A stretch of DNA of 64,000 nt from Pseudomonas sp. CC6-YY-74 (GTDB lineage: Bacteria; Pseudomonadota; Gammaproteobacteria; Pseudomonadales; Pseudomonadaceae): NCBI RefSeq assembly GCF_002025205.1, contig NZ_CP019947.1, forward strand, positions 627,501 through 691,500, given 5' to 3'. The notes under the pieces are model-generated. The model did no database searches and was not told where the DNA came from. It worked only from the letters and a program-made list of their open reading frames with translations. Positions within the stretch are counted from its first letter, which is position 1. The number at the start of each line of letters is the position of its first letter. Below, piece by piece: positions 1-10,554 of the stretch. A program made the position numbers and the translations under genes.

Positions 1-715
1 TGCCCAGGTCATGTAGGCATACCGCCGCCGCCAGTTGTGCGGGGTGTTCCGGTGTATTGCCAAGCTGGTTGATGGCCAAGGCCAGATCCAGTTGGCGTAG
101 GCCTCGACCCTGCCAGTAGTGCGAGCGATGCTCGCTGGCCAGCATCAGGTCGATGAAAAACAGCAGGTCTGGATCCATCGCAATGCCGTGCTGCTTGAGT
201 AGTTCCGTCGCCTGCGGGTCGTTCCTGGCTGTAGGGGTGGGCAGGTGGCTGTTGGGGTCGAGTTGTTGCAACAGCGAGCGACGAACCTCGGCCTGTCGGG
301 AAGCGGGTGCAGCGGCCAGTTCGCGCAAGGCTTGGCTGAGTGCATGGAGCTGCGGGTGATCGAGGCGGGCAGTGGCGCCGCCAAGGCCCTGGGCTATCAG
401 CTCTTTGAGGTGATCCAGGGACACCAGCAGAATGTCGCCGAGCAAGCTGTCAAAGTTCAAGCGCGCCTCGCGCAGGCAATCCAGGACATCCTCCATGGCC
501 TGTGGCAGGGGCATCAGGGCGTTCAGGCCGATGTAGCCCAAGTTACCCTTGAGGGTATGTACCTGGCGGAACAGATCGCGCAGCTTCTCTTTATCATCGG
601 GGCAGTGATCCAGTTCGATAAGCAGTTGTTCGCAGCGCTGAAACTGTTCCGCGGCTTCCTGGCGAAAATCTTCCAGCACATCATTGGACAGTTCGCTGGA
701 ACTGGATTTGATCAT
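1..715 (-). CDS. Hpt-domain / HD-type phosphohydrolase signalling protein, partial
   Basis: The minus-strand reading frame opens at an ATG at 715-713 behind a GGAG about 7 bases upstream and runs without a stop for 238 codons to the window edge, so the C-terminal part is missing. Residues 15-65 look like a histidine phosphotransfer (Hpt) domain: a helical start, then QVHTLKG with the likely phospho-accepting His53, followed by NLGYIGL. After a linker, the visible end reads LHDLG at residues 234-238, which is the form of an HD metal-binding motif at the front of HD or HD-GYP phosphohydrolases. Such a fusion would link a phosphorelay to a hydrolase, possibly of cyclic-di-GMP, but the part that would show a GYP motif is outside the window. 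It is divergent from aspS. The Hpt call is firm; the HD call rests on one short motif. Confidence 0.75.
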   Translation of the reverse strand, partial: MIKSSSSELSNDVLEDFRQEAAEQFQRCEQLLIELDHCPDDKEKLRDLFRQVHTLKGNLGYIGLNALMPLPQAMEDVLDCLREARLNFDSLLGDILLVSLDHLKELIAQGLGGATARLDHPQLHALSQALRELAAAPASRQAEVRRSLLQQLDPNSHLPTPTARNDPQATELLKQHGIAMDPDLLFFIDLMLASEHRSHYWQGRGLRQLDLALAINQLGNTPEHPAQLAAAVCLHDLG

Positions 716-777
716 GGGTGCTCTCCGTAGGGGTTGGGTGAGTATAGACGGCTCGGTAAACGTGCTTGGGCTGGCGG

Positions 778-806
778 CTGCAAGTGACGGCTTAACCATA
801 TATAAT
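778..806 (+). promoter_or_regulatory. Probable aspS promoter
   Basis: A perfect TATAAT lies at 801-806. The element 17 bases upstream (CTGCAA, 778-783) is a weak -35. A G+C-rich CCCGCG discriminator follows immediately. The start point would be near 812, giving aspS a leader of about 185 nt. Confidence 0.5.
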
Positions 807-831
807 CCCGCGCTTTGCCGCGAAACGCGGG
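807..831 (+). other. Hairpin at the start of the aspS leader
   Basis: CCCGCG at 807-812 pairs with CGCGGG at 826-831, and the stem can extend inward through TTT/AAA with one bulged C. No T-run follows, so it is not an ordinary terminator. It would lie at or just after the transcription start and might stabilise or regulate the leader. Confidence 0.4.
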
Positions 832-996
832 TTGAGGGCGGTCTGGCGCAAGTGCGCCGTTGGTCGATTGCTGGCCCCGTCCAATACAGTAATTGCAGAA
901 AATACCGTGTGAATCTGCCGCCAGGCATGACCTCGGACAAGCGCCGCGCTCCACGCGGCCCAACGAATTCAAGACTCAAGAGAAGCGACTACCACC

Positions 997-2772
997 ATGA
1001 TGCGTAGCCATTATTGCGGCCAACTGAACGAGAGCCTGGACGGTCAGGAAATCACCCTTTGCGGTTGGGTGCACCGCCGCCGTGACCATGGCGGGGTGAT
1101 CTTCCTCGACATCCGTGACCGCGAAGGCCTGGCTCAGGTGGTGTTCGACCCGGATCGTGCCGAGACCTTTGCCGCCGCGGATAAAGTGCGCAGCGAGTAT
1201 GTGGTGAAAATCACCGGCAAGGTGCGCCTGCGTCCCGCCGGTGCCGGTAATGCCAACATGGCCAGCGGCGCCATCGAAGTGCTCGGTTATGAATTGGAAG
1301 TGCTGAACGAGGCGGAAACCCCGCCGTTCCCGCTCAATGAATACACCGATGTCGGCGAAGAAACCCGCCTGCGTTACCGCTTTATCGACCTGCGCCGTCC
1401 GGAAATGGCGGCCAAGTTGAAGCTGCGTTCGAGTATTACCACCAGCATCCGTCGCTACTTGGACGAGAACGGCTTCCTCGATGTGGAAACGCCGATCCTC
1501 ACTCGCGCCACCCCTGAGGGCGCGCGTGACTACCTGGTGCCGAGTCGCACCCACGCCGGCAGTTTCTTCGCTCTGCCGCAGTCGCCGCAGCTGTTCAAGC
1601 AGCTGTTGATGGTCGCCGGCTTCGATCGCTACTACCAGATCGCCAAGTGCTTCCGCGACGAAGACCTGCGCGCCGACCGTCAACCGGAATTCACCCAGAT
1701 CGACATCGAGACCAGCTTTCTCGATGAAGCCGACATCATGGGCATTACCGAGAAGATGATCCGCCAGCTGTTCAAGGAGGTGCTGGACGTCGAGTTCGCC
1801 GATTTCCCGCACATGACCTTCGCAGAAGCCATGTGCCGCTACGGCTCGGACAAGCCGGACCTGCGTATCCCGCTGGAGCTGGTGGATGTCGCCGATCAGC
1901 TCAAGGACGTCGATTTCAAGGTGTTCAGCGGTCCGGCCAACGACCCGAAATGCCGGGTTGCGGCGTTGCGCGTGCCAGGCGGCGCGAGCACGCCGCGCAA
2001 GCAGATCGACGACTACACCAAGTTCGTCGGCATCTACGGCGCCCGCGGGTTGGCCTATATCAAGGTCAACGAGCGTGCCAAGGGTGTCGAAGGCCTGCAG
2101 TCGCCGATCGTCAAGAACATCCCGCTGGACAATCTCAATGTGATCCTCGATCGCGTCGGTGCGGTCGATGGCGATATCGTGTTCTTCGGTGCCGACAAGG
2201 CCAAGATCGTCAGCGAAGCCCTGGGGGCGCTGCGGATCAAGCTCGGTCACGACCTCAATTTGTTCACGTGCGAGTGGGCACCGCTGTGGGTGATCGACTT
2301 CCCGATGTTCGAGGAGAGCGACGACGGCAGCTTGAATGCACTGCACCACCCGTTCACGGCGCCGAAGTGCAGCCCAGAAGAGCTGGCGGCTAATCCGGCC
2401 ACCGCGCTGTCGCGTGCCTACGACATGGTGCTCAATGGCACCGAGCTGGGTGGCGGCTCGATCCGTATCCATCGCAAGGACATGCAGCAGGCGGTGTTCC
2501 GCTTGCTCGGCATCGGCGAGGAGGAGCAGCAGGAGAAGTTCGGCTTCCTCCTCGATGCCCTCAAGTTCGGTGCGCCGCCGCACGGTGGCCTGGCCTTCGG
2601 TCTGGATCGTCTGGTGATGCTGATGACCGGCGCGCAGTCGATTCGCGAAGTGATCGCCTTCCCGAAAACCCAGAGCGCGGCCTGCGTCATGACTCAGGCG
2701 CCGGGTGTGGTGGATGCCAAGGCGTTGAGCGAATTGCACATTCGCCTGCGCGAGAAACCCAAGGCCGAGTAA
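997..2772 (+). CDS. aspS: Aspartyl-tRNA synthetase
   Basis: A 591-residue class II aminoacyl-tRNA synthetase that charges tRNA with aspartate in the cytoplasm. The N-terminal third is an OB-fold anticodon-binding domain (roughly residues 1-105). Class II motif 2 is visible as [16 protein letters not shown] at about 219-234 and motif 3 as GLAFGLDRL ending near 539. The segment between them contains the bacterial-type GAD insertion. Length and layout match the bacterial AspRS. Pseudomonads are known to use a non-discriminating AspRS that also makes Asp-tRNA-Asn for GatCAB; this is expected here from the family, not read from the sequence. The start ATG is followed directly by a second ATG; the first matches the homologue length. 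yebC follows after a weak terminator. Confidence 0.97.
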   Translation: MMRSHYCGQLNESLDGQEITLCGWVHRRRDHGGVIFLDIRDREGLAQVVFDPDRAETFAAADKVRSEYVVKITGKVRLRPAGAGNANMASGAIEVLGYELEVLNEAETPPFPLNEYTDVGEETRLRYRFIDLRRPEMAAKLKLRSSITTSIRRYLDENGFLDVETPILTRATPEGARDYLVPSRTHAGSFFALPQSPQLFKQLLMVAGFDRYYQIAKCFRDEDLRADRQPEFTQIDIETSFLDEADIMGITEKMIRQLFKEVLDVEFADFPHMTFAEAMCRYGSDKPDLRIPLELVDVADQLKDVDFKVFSGPANDPKCRVAALRVPGGASTPRKQIDDYTKFVGIYGARGLAYIKVNERAKGVEGLQSPIVKNIPLDNLNVILDRVGAVDGDIVFFGADKAKIVSEALGALRIKLGHDLNLFTCEWAPLWVIDFPMFEESDDGSLNALHHPFTAPKCSPEELAANPATALSRAYDMVLNGTELGGGSIRIHRKDMQQAVFRLLGIGEEEQQEKFGFLLDALKFGAPPHGGLAFGLDRLVMLMTGAQSIREVIAFPKTQSAACVMTQAPGVVDAKALSELHIRLREKPKAE

Positions 2773-2790
2773 GCCTTGCCGCCGACAAGG

Positions 2791-2815
2791 AGCCTGGATT
2801 TTCCAGGCTTCTTCG
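2791..2815 (+). terminator. Weak terminator or attenuator after aspS
   Basis: AGCCTGG (2791-2797) and CCAGGCT (2803-2809) form a 7-bp stem with a 5-nt loop, followed by a short T/C-rich run. It may only partly separate aspS from yebC. Confidence 0.5.
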
Positions 2816-2860
2816 TTATGGGTTTTACGAAACCTGATTTACGTGATGACGGAGTGAGTT

Positions 2861-3607
2861 ATGGCTGGTCATTCCAAATGGGCCAACATCAAGCACCGCA
2901 AAGGGCGTCAAGACGCCAAGCGCGGCAAGATTTTCACCAAGCTCATTCGTGAGCTGACCGTCGCCGCCAAGGGCGGTGGCCTGCCGGCAGACAATCCGCG
3001 TCTGCGTCTGGCCATGGAAAAGGCGCTTACCGCCAACATGACCCGCGACACCATTGACCGGGCGATCGCCCGCGGTGTTGGCTCGGACGAAGCCGACAAC
3101 ATGGCCGAGCTGAGTTACGAAGGTTATGCGCCCAGTGGCGTGGCAATCTTCGTCGAAGCCATGACCGATAACCGCAATCGCACCGCAGCCGAGGTGCGGC
3201 ATGCCTTTACCAAGTGTGGCGGTAATCTGGGCACCGATGGCTCGGTGGCCTATATGTTCGAGCGCAAAGGGCAGATCAGCTACGCCCCGGGGGTCGATGA
3301 AGACGCCTTGATGGAGGCAGCACTGGAGGCCGGTGCCGACGATATCGTCAGTGCCGAGGACGGTTCAGTCGAGGTTTATACCGTATTCGCCGACTTCCAC
3401 GCGGTAAACGAAGCGCTGGGCAATGCCGGGTTCCGGGGTGACGAGGCCGAGGTGGCGATGATCCCGTCGGTCAGTGCGCCTGTCACCGACCTGGAAACAG
3501 CGCAGAAAGTGATCAAGCTGATCGACATGCTGGAAGACCTCGACGACGTGCAGAACGTCTATCACAACGCCGAGATCTCCGACGAGATCATGGAGCAGCT
3601 TGGTTGA
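2861..3607 (+). CDS. yebC: YebC/PmpR family protein
   Basis: A 248-residue member of the YebC/TACO1 family. The N-terminus [15 protein letters not shown] is diagnostic, and the length fits the family. Members have been described as DNA-binding regulators (PmpR in Pseudomonas aeruginosa acts on quorum sensing) and, more recently, as factors that help ribosomes through difficult sequences such as proline runs; the sequence does not decide between these roles. A GGAG-type ribosome-binding site precedes the ATG. The place between aspS and ruvCAB is the standard Pseudomonas arrangement. A strong terminator follows, so ruvC has its own promoter. Confidence 0.95.
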   Translation: MAGHSKWANIKHRKGRQDAKRGKIFTKLIRELTVAAKGGGLPADNPRLRLAMEKALTANMTRDTIDRAIARGVGSDEADNMAELSYEGYAPSGVAIFVEAMTDNRNRTAAEVRHAFTKCGGNLGTDGSVAYMFERKGQISYAPGVDEDALMEAALEAGADDIVSAEDGSVEVYTVFADFHAVNEALGNAGFRGDEAEVAMIPSVSAPVTDLETAQKVIKLIDMLEDLDDVQNVYHNAEISDEIMEQLG

Positions 3608-3628
3608 TTGGTTGTTGAGTGATAAGGG

Positions 3629-3674
3629 CCGGAAGCTGCTGGGATGCTGTTGCCCAGGGGCTTCCGGTTTTTTT
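3629..3674 (+). terminator. Rho-independent terminator after yebC
   Basis: CCGGAAGC (3629-3636) pairs with GCTTCCGG (3660-3667), with an additional inner CTGGG/CCCAG stem, followed by seven T residues (3668-3674). Confidence 0.92.
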
Positions 3675-3689
3675 ATGGCTGCTATGTGG

Positions 3690-3740
3690 GTGACGGCATC
3701 GAAGGCTGCCCCTATACTCGCCAACTGGATAGATAAACAG
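3690..3740 (+). promoter_or_regulatory. ruvCAB promoter with LexA-type operator
   Basis: GTGACG (3690-3695) and TATACT (3713-3718) are separated by 17 bases, a good sigma-70 promoter. The sequence CTGGATAGATAAACAG (3725-3740) fits the LexA pattern CTG-N10-CAG, with 7 of the 10 inner bases matching the alternating TA consensus. It lies at the expected start point, where bound LexA would block transcription. ruvC starts 45 bases further on. Confidence 0.7.
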
Positions 3741-3784
3741 TATGGTTGTCGGCTTTGGTCGACAGCTCGGGCGGATGGTAGGGC

Positions 3785-4309
3785 ATGACGTTGATCCTCG
3801 GTATCGACCCCGGCTCGCGCATCACCGGTTATGGTGTGGTGCGTGATACCGGGCGCAGCTGTGAATATGTCGCCTCGGGCTGTATTCGTACCGGTAGCGG
3901 TTCGATGCCGGAGCGTTTGCAAATCGTTTTTCGCGGCGTACGCGAGGTGATCGAGACCTACGGGCCTGTGACCATGGGTATCGAACAGGTATTTATGGCG
4001 CGTAACCCGGACTCGGCGCTCAAGCTCGGCCAGGCCCGCGGCGTGGCTATCGTGGCGGGGATCGAGGCGGGGCTGGATATTGCTGAGTACACCGCAACCC
4101 AGGTCAAGCAGGCGATTGCCGGCACCGGCGGCGCAGATAAGGAGCAGGTGCAGATGATGGTCATGCATTTGCTCAAGCTGGTGCAGAAACCGCAGATCGA
4201 TGCCTCGGATGCCCTGGCGATTGCGCTGTGTCATGCCCATCACCGGCAAAGCCTGATTCCACACGGTCTGGTCGCTGCCAAGCGGCGCGGCGGCCGCCTT
4301 CGTTTATAG
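3785..4309 (+). CDS. ruvC: Holliday junction endodeoxyribonuclease RuvC
   Basis: A 174-residue nuclease that cuts Holliday junctions symmetrically during recombination and repair. The four acidic metal ligands of the family are all in place: Asp8 (GIDPG), Glu67 (GIEQVF), Asp139 and Asp142 (DASDALA). Length equals that of characterised RuvC proteins. The ATG at 3785 has only a weak purine-rich sequence ahead of it. It heads the ruvC-ruvA-ruvB set, and the LexA-type box upstream suggests SOS control of all three genes. Confidence 0.97.
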   Translation: MTLILGIDPGSRITGYGVVRDTGRSCEYVASGCIRTGSGSMPERLQIVFRGVREVIETYGPVTMGIEQVFMARNPDSALKLGQARGVAIVAGIEAGLDIAEYTATQVKQAIAGTGGADKEQVQMMVMHLLKLVQKPQIDASDALAIALCHAHHRQSLIPHGLVAAKRRGGRLRL

Positions 4310-4330
4310 CGTTACTCAAGGAAAGCAGCG

Positions 4331-4936
4331 GTGATTGGACGTTTGTGCGGCACCCTGGCGGAGAAGCAGCCGCCACATTTGATTTTGGATGTAAATGGTC
4401 TGGGCTATGAGCTGGAAGTGCCCATGACAACCTTGTACCGTTTGCCCGCGATCGGCGAGCCGTTAACCCTGCACACACACCTGGTGGTGCGTGAAGATGC
4501 GCACCTGCTCTACGGCTTCTTCGAGAAGCGCGAGCGGCAGCTGTTTCGCGAGTTGATCCGGCTTAACGGCGTCGGCCCGAAACTGGCACTGGCCTTGATG
4601 TCCGGGCTGGAGGTCGATGAGCTGGTGCGTTGCGTGCAGGCGCAAGACACCTCGGTGCTGGTGAAGATTCCCGGGGTCGGCAAGAAAACTGCCGAACGCC
4701 TGCTGGTTGAATTGAAGGATCGCTTCAAGGCCTGGGAAGCCGTGCCGGGCATGGCGACCCTGGTCGTTGAACCTCACGCCGCTGGCACAGTCCCACATGC
4801 GGAGAATGATGCAGTCAGTGCGCTTATTTCCCTGGGTTACAAGCCACAAGAAGCCAGTCGCGCAGTCTCCGCGATCAAGGAAGATGGGCTGAGTAGTGAA
4901 GATATGATCCGTCGTGCCCTGAAGGGAATGGTGTAA
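4331..4936 (+). CDS. ruvA: Holliday junction branch-migration protein RuvA
   Basis: A 201-residue protein starting at a GTG codon (MIGRLCG). RuvA tetramers bind the four-way junction and dock RuvB. Visible domains are an OB-fold (about 1-62), two helix-hairpin-helix motifs (GVGPK near 80 and [13 protein letters not shown] near 113-125), and the C-terminal three-helix domain (about 155-201) that contacts RuvB. It begins 21 bases after ruvC and ends 6 bases before ruvB, so the three genes are one transcript. Confidence 0.97.
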   Translation: MIGRLCGTLAEKQPPHLILDVNGLGYELEVPMTTLYRLPAIGEPLTLHTHLVVREDAHLLYGFFEKRERQLFRELIRLNGVGPKLALALMSGLEVDELVRCVQAQDTSVLVKIPGVGKKTAERLLVELKDRFKAWEAVPGMATLVVEPHAAGTVPHAENDAVSALISLGYKPQEASRAVSAIKEDGLSSEDMIRRALKGMV

Positions 4937-4942
4937 CTCTCG

Positions 4943-5995
<1,053 letters not shown>

Positions 5996-6047
5996 GTAAA
6001 AATACTTTCTGCCAGTGATTGGCAAGTTCAGGAGCTAGCACTAAAGT

Positions 6048-6500
6048 ATGCACGCGCAAAACGGAGTTCTACCTTTCGCCCATCGTTGTCGGGTTTATTT
6101 CGAAGACACCGATGCAGGCGGCATCGTCTACTACGTCAATTATCTCAAATTCATGGAACGGGCTCGCACCGAGCGGCTGCGTGACCTGGGCTTTGCCCAG
6201 TCGACGCTGGCGGGTGAGGGCCTGTTGTTCGTCGTGCACTCCAGTGAGGCTCGCTATCACGCGCCGGCACGCCTGGATGATGAGTTGTTGGTAAGTGCGC
6301 AAGTAATGGAATTAAACCGTGCCAGCCTGCGTTTTCGTCAGCAGGTCAGGCGGGCCACGGATGATGCGCTGCTCTGTGAAGGGCAGTTCCTGGTGGCCTG
6401 TGTGCGCGCCGATAATTTGAAACCCCGGGCTATTCCCGACGCTCTGCGTGCGGCCTTTGCCGGCCTCAGCGACGCGGTTATAGCCAAAGCAGGAGAGTAA
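6048..6500 (+). CDS. ybgC: Tol-Pal-associated acyl-CoA thioesterase YbgC
   Basis: A 150-residue hotdog-fold thioesterase. The signature [15 protein letters not shown] contains the expected catalytic Asp (residue 22), followed by the long hotdog helix. YbgC hydrolyses acyl-CoA thioesters and associates with the cytoplasmic membrane beside Tol-Pal in E. coli. It is the first gene of the tol-pal cluster: tolQ starts two bases after its stop codon. The start ATG at 6048 fits the homologous N-terminus. Confidence 0.93.
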   Translation: MHAQNGVLPFAHRCRVYFEDTDAGGIVYYVNYLKFMERARTERLRDLGFAQSTLAGEGLLFVVHSSEARYHAPARLDDELLVSAQVMELNRASLRFRQQVRRATDDALLCEGQFLVACVRADNLKPRAIPDALRAAFAGLSDAVIAKAGE

Positions 6501-6502
6501 GC

Positions 6503-7198
6503 GTGGAAGCCAACGCCGTTGACCACATGTCGATGTGGAGTTTGATCAGCAATGCCAGTCTGGTGGTGCAACTGGTGATGTTGACGCTGGTGGCCGCCTC
6601 GGTCACCTCGTGGGTCATGATTTTTCAGCGCAGCACCTTGCTGCGTGCCGCCAAGCGCGCTCTGGACAACTTTGAGGAGCGTTTCTGGTCCGGTATCGAT
6701 TTGTCCAAACTGTATCGTCAGGCAGGTAGCAATCCGGACCCTGACTCGGGGCTGGAGCAGATCTTTCGTGCCGGTTTCAAGGAGTTCTCCCGTCTGCGTC
6801 AGCAGCAGGGCGTCGATCCCGATGCGGTGATGGACGGTGTAGCGCGCGGCATGCGCGTGGCTATTTCGCGTGAAGAAGAGAAGCTCGAGCAGAGCCTGCC
6901 GTTCCTCGCCACCGTGGGTTCCACCAGCCCCTATATCGGCCTGTTCGGCACCGTGTGGGGAATCATGAACGCCTTTCGCGGCCTGGCCCAGGTGCAACAA
7001 GCGACTCTGGCCACCGTGGCGCCGGGTATTGCCGAGGCTCTGATTGCCACCGCTATCGGTCTGTTTGCAGCGATTCCCGCGGTCATCGCCTACAACCGCT
7101 TCACTTCGCGTGGCGAGATGTTGATCGGTCGCTACTACACCTTCGCCGATGAGTTTCAGGCGATCCTGCACCGCAAGGTACACACCCGCGACGACTAA
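6503..7198 (+). CDS. tolQ: Tol-Pal system proton channel subunit TolQ
   Basis: A 231-residue inner-membrane protein starting at GTG, preceded by AGGAG. It belongs to the ExbB/MotA/TolQ family and has three transmembrane segments: one near 18-40, and two in the second half (about 135-160 and 170-195). The conserved proton-channel region TVGSTSPYIGLFGTVWGIM is visible between them. TolQ and TolR use the proton gradient to energise TolA during outer-membrane constriction at division. Confidence 0.96.
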   Translation: MEANAVDHMSMWSLISNASLVVQLVMLTLVAASVTSWVMIFQRSTLLRAAKRALDNFEERFWSGIDLSKLYRQAGSNPDPDSGLEQIFRAGFKEFSRLRQQQGVDPDAVMDGVARGMRVAISREEEKLEQSLPFLATVGSTSPYIGLFGTVWGIMNAFRGLAQVQQATLATVAPGIAEALIATAIGLFAAIPAVIAYNRFTSRGEMLIGRYYTFADEFQAILHRKVHTRDD

Positions 7199-7230
7199 GC
7201 CTTAGGCTCTCTCAAGATAGGTTTCAAGCC

Positions 7231-7683
7231 ATGGCCAGAATTCGCAACAGACGCAAGCCGGTTTCCGAGATGAATGTGGTGCCCTACATCGACGTGATGT
7301 TGGTGCTGATGGTTATCTTCATGGTCACCGCGCCGATGCTCAATCAGGGGGTCAAGGTCGATCTGCCGCAAGTCAGCAGTGAGGTCTTGCCTCAGGATAA
7401 TAACGCTCAGGTACTGACGATTTCGATCAAGTCAGACAAGTCCTACTTCTGGAATATGGGCACGGAAGTCGATGTCGATACCGTGCAGGATCGAGCCATG
7501 AGCCTGGAAGAAATGACCGCGGCAGTCACTGCGATCATCCGTCAGAGTCGCGCTCAGGGTAAGCAGGTGCAGGTGTTCGTGCGCGGCGATAAAGCTGTCG
7601 ATTACGGTACCGTCATGGCTGCAATGAGTGGCTTGCAGCAAGCCGACGTGGGTAACGTCGGGCTGATTACCGAGGCCCCCTGA
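7231..7683 (+). CDS. tolR: Tol-Pal system proton channel subunit TolR
   Basis: A 150-residue protein of the ExbD/TolR family. After a basic N-terminus there is one transmembrane helix, with the essential Asp in PYIDVMLVLMVIFMVTAPM (about residue 23), followed by a periplasmic domain. It partners TolQ to form the proton-conducting stator. Its TGA stop overlaps the tolA ATG by one base. Confidence 0.96.
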   Translation: MARIRNRRKPVSEMNVVPYIDVMLVLMVIFMVTAPMLNQGVKVDLPQVSSEVLPQDNNAQVLTISIKSDKSYFWNMGTEVDVDTVQDRAMSLEEMTAAVTAIIRQSRAQGKQVQVFVRGDKAVDYGTVMAAMSGLQQADVGNVGLITEAP

Positions 7684-8681
7684 TGCGCGAGCAACGCGAG
7701 CCGTCACCGTCGGAAAGCCTGTTTTGGCCAGTGGTCTGGGCTGTGACGCTGCATACCTTGATGTTTGCGATGCTGTTCGTCAGTTTTGCTTTCGCACCTG
7801 ACTTGCCGCCACCTCGTCCGATCGTCCAGGCAACCCTGTATCAGCTGAAGTCGCAGAGTCAGGCGACCACCCAGACCAATCAGAAAATTGCCGGTGAGAC
7901 CAAGAAAACCACCGCGCCTATTTATGAGACCGAACAACTGGAGCAGAAAAAGGCTGATAAGGAAAAACAAGCAGTCGCGGCTAAAGCGGCGGAACAAAAG
8001 AAGGCCGAGGAGGCTCGAAAGGCCGAAGCGGCAAAGAAAGCCGATGCGGCGAAGAAACAGTCGGAAGCAGAAAAGAAAGCGACCGAGCAGAAGAAGCTAG
8101 CTGATATCGCCAAGAAAAAGGCGGCGGATGAAGCGGCGAAGAAGAAAGCTGCCGAAGACGCCAAGAAGAAAGCGACAGAAGACGCCAAGAAGAAAGCCGC
8201 CGAAGAGGCGAAGAAAAAAGCCGCAGCCGAGGCCGCCAAGAAAAAAGCTGCGGATGATGCCAAGAAAAAGGCCGCCGAGGCGGCCCAGCGCAAGGCCACT
8301 GAAGACAAGAAGGCCGCCGCCTTGGCCGAGTTGTTGTCCGAGGATGTCGGTCGTCAGCAAGCGCTGGCCGATGAAGTAGGCGATCAGGTTGCCGGCAGCT
8401 TTGATGACTTGATCAGAATGCGTGCGGCCGAGGGCTGGAGTAGGCCGCCAGGTGCTAGTGCTAGTATGCGTGTGGTGTTGCAGATCACCATGTTGCCAGA
8501 TGGCACTATTACTAGTGTCAGTGTGGCGAGTTCAAGTGGGAATACGCCATTCGATAGTTCGGCTGTTGCCGCGGTCAAGAACATCGGTAGGCTCACAGAG
8601 ATGCAGGGGTTGAGTTCGGCAGATTTCAACCCGTATCGTTCATTCAAAATGACATTTACGCCCGAGGACTTAGCCTTGTGA
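7683..8681 (+). CDS. tolA: Tol-Pal system inner-membrane linker TolA
   Basis: A 332-residue protein. Domain I is a single membrane helix near residues 15-37. Domain II (about 70-220) is a long Lys/Ala/Glu-rich helical arm made of many AKKKA-type units that spans the periplasm. Domain III (about 225-332) is the folded C-terminal part that touches TolB and Pal and is the usual entry point for phage and bacteriocins. The 3' end uses noticeably different codons (many AGT, GCT, ACT, ATT) from the surrounding genes. The gene overlaps tolR by one base and tolB by four. Confidence 0.95.
   Translation: MREQREPSPSESLFWPVVWAVTLHTLMFAMLFVSFAFAPDLPPPRPIVQATLYQLKSQSQATTQTNQKIAGETKKTTAPIYETEQLEQKKADKEKQAVAAKAAEQKKAEEARKAEAAKKADAAKKQSEAEKKATEQKKLADIAKKKAADEAAKKKAAEDAKKKATEDAKKKAAEEAKKKAAAEAAKKKAADDAKKKAAEAAQRKATEDKKAAALAELLSEDVGRQQALADEVGDQVAGSFDDLIRMRAAEGWSRPPGASASMRVVLQITMLPDGTITSVSVASSSGNTPFDSSAVAAVKNIGRLTEMQGLSSADFNPYRSFKMTFTPEDLAL
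8030..8310 (+). repeat. Degenerate tandem repeats in tolA domain II
   Basis: A run of short imperfect repeats encoding K-K-A-A-E/D units (GCCAAGAAGAAAGC and variants). It is a low-complexity coding tract, a likely place for in-frame length change, and not a mobile element. Confidence 0.75.
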
Positions 8682-9979
8682 TTAGTATTTTTAGAGGGAT
8701 TCTCTTTGCGTTGCTCTGCGTGGCGGGCGCAGCGCTAGCTGAGGAAAAAAATATTCTGGTGACATCAGGGGCCGACCGGGCTATCCCTATCGCCGTCGTG
8801 CCATTCGGCTGGCAAGGTGGCACCGTGCTGCCGGAGGATATGGCCAAGATTATTGGCGATGACCTGCGTAACTCGGGGGTATTCGAGCCTATCCCGCCGC
8901 AGAACATGATCAGCCGGCCGAGCCAGGCCAGTGAAATCATCTACCGCGACTGGAAGGCCTTGGGCGCGCAATATGTCTTGGTTGGCAGCATGGTGCCCAG
9001 TGGTGGTCGTTTACAGGTGCAGTTCGCCCTGTTCAATGTGGCCACCGAGCAGCAGGTGCTGACCGGTAGCGTAGGCGGCGGAACCGATCAGTTGCGTGAT
9101 ATGGCGCACCATATCGCCGATCTGTCGTTCGAGAAGCTGACCGGGGTCAAGGGCGCTTTTTCTACGCGTATTCTCTATGTCACTGCCGAGCGCTTCTCGG
9201 TCAACAACACCCGTTACACGCTGCAGCGTTCCGACTATGACGGTGCGCGTGCGGTGACCTTGCTGCAATCGCGCGAGCCGATCCTGTCGCCCTCGTTTGC
9301 CCCGGATGGCCGTCGTATCGCTTATGTGTCGTTCGAGCAGAAGCGTCCGCGCATCTTCGTTCAGCACATCGACACCGGCCGGCGTGAGCAGGTCACCAAC
9401 TTTGAAGGTCTCAACGGCGCGCCGGCCTGGTCGCCGGATGGCAGCCGTCTGGCATTCGTTCTGTCAAAGGATGGCAACCCGGAAATCTATGTGATGGACA
9501 TGGGCTCGCGACAGTTGCGTCGGGTGACCAATCAGGGTGCGATCGATACCGAGCCGTTCTGGGGGAAAGACGGCAATACCATCTACTTCACCTCGGATCG
9601 ATCCGGTAAGCCGCAGATCTATAAGACCAATATCAACAGCGGGGCGGTGGAGCGGGTGACCTTCGTCGGTAACTACAATGCCAACCCGAAGCTCTCTGCG
9701 GATGAGAAGACCCTGGTGATGATCCATCGCCAAGAGGGTTACACCGTGTTCAAGGTAGCGGCCCAGGACCTGCAACGTGGGAATTTGCGCATTCTTTCCG
9801 ACACAAGTTTGGATGAATCACCTACTGTTGCGCCCAATGGCACCATGCTAATCTACGCGACCCGCCAGCAGGGTCGGGGAGTCTTGATGTTAGCGTCCAT
9901 TAATGGGCGTGTCAGGCTCCCTCTTCCTACCGCTCAAGGCGAAGTTCGAGAGCCTTCCTGGTCCCCCTACCTGAACTGA
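8678..9979 (+). CDS. tolB: Periplasmic beta-propeller protein TolB
   Basis: A 433-residue exported protein starting at GTG within the tolA stop (GTGA overlap). A signal peptide covers about residues 1-21 (cleavage near ALA-EE). An N-terminal alpha/beta domain is followed from about residue 190 by a six-bladed propeller with repeated WSPDG, SPDGR and FTSDRSG motifs. TolB binds Pal and is released by TolA during Tol-Pal cycling. Confidence 0.96.
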   Translation: MISIFRGILFALLCVAGAALAEEKNILVTSGADRAIPIAVVPFGWQGGTVLPEDMAKIIGDDLRNSGVFEPIPPQNMISRPSQASEIIYRDWKALGAQYVLVGSMVPSGGRLQVQFALFNVATEQQVLTGSVGGGTDQLRDMAHHIADLSFEKLTGVKGAFSTRILYVTAERFSVNNTRYTLQRSDYDGARAVTLLQSREPILSPSFAPDGRRIAYVSFEQKRPRIFVQHIDTGRREQVTNFEGLNGAPAWSPDGSRLAFVLSKDGNPEIYVMDMGSRQLRRVTNQGAIDTEPFWGKDGNTIYFTSDRSGKPQIYKTNINSGAVERVTFVGNYNANPKLSADEKTLVMIHRQEGYTVFKVAAQDLQRGNLRILSDTSLDESPTVAPNGTMLIYATRQQGRGVLMLASINGRVRLPLPTAQGEVREPSWSPYLN

Positions 9980-10048
9980 TGCGGCGCTACACCGTTGTAC
10001 TGCTACGAAATACTGCTTAACACACTGGGGTTCATTAGGAGTTACATG

Positions 10049-10549
10049 ATGGAAATGCTGAAATTTGGCAAATTTGCTGTACTGGGTCTGGCTCTGGCTG
10101 TTGCTGTTGGTTGTTCGTCCAAAGGCGGTGATGCCGCTGGTCAAGGCGACGCTGTAGATCCGAACGCTGGTTACGGTGCTGATACTGGTTCCGTAGATGG
10201 CAGCATGAGCGAAGAAGCTGCTCTGCGCGCTATCACCACGTTCTACTTCGAATACGATAGCGCCGACCTGAAAGCCGAAGCTATGCGCGCACTCGACGTT
10301 CACGCTAAAGACCTGAAAGGTAATGGCGCTCGCGTCGTTCTGGAAGGCCACGCTGACGAGCGCGGTACTCGTGAATACAACATGGCTCTGGGCGAGCGTC
10401 GCTCGAAAGCCGTTCAGCGTTACCTGGTGCTGCAGGGTGTTTCCCCGGCCCAGCTGGAACTGGTTTCCTACGGTGAAGAGCGTGCGATTGCCACTGGCAA
10501 CGACGAGCAATCCTGGGCTCAGAACCGTCGCGTAGAACTGCGTAAGTAA
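10049..10549 (+). CDS. oprL: Peptidoglycan-associated lipoprotein OprL (Pal)
   Basis: A 166-residue outer-membrane lipoprotein. The signal peptide ends in a lipobox with Cys22 (VAVGC-SS), which would be lipidated. The C-terminal two-thirds is an OmpA-type peptidoglycan-binding domain ([11 protein letters not shown], then [14 protein letters not shown] and NRRVELRK). Two adjacent ATGs occur at 10046 and 10049; AGGAG at 10037-10041 favours the second, which also matches the homologous start. Codon use is strongly biased, as expected of an abundant protein. Confidence 0.96.
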   Translation: MEMLKFGKFAVLGLALAVAVGCSSKGGDAAGQGDAVDPNAGYGADTGSVDGSMSEEAALRAITTFYFEYDSADLKAEAMRALDVHAKDLKGNGARVVLEGHADERGTREYNMALGERRSKAVQRYLVLQGVSPAQLELVSYGEERAIATGNDEQSWAQNRRVELRK

Positions 10550-10554
10550 TAGCC

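Noticed and set aside
976..2739. A 587-codon minus-strand open frame opposite aspS
   Set aside because: It is fully opposite a certain gene, has no recognisable domain, and results from G/C-rich third positions. Similar long antisense frames opposite benA, benC, benD, catB, oadA and phnI were rejected for the same reason.
3600..3788. Short plus-strand frame between yebC and ruvC
   Set aside because: It reads through a strong terminator and the ruvC promoter and has no ribosome-binding site.
9995..10048. Upstream TTG start for oprL
   Set aside because: It would place a non-signal extension before a normal lipoprotein signal, and AGGAG at 10037 points to the later ATG.
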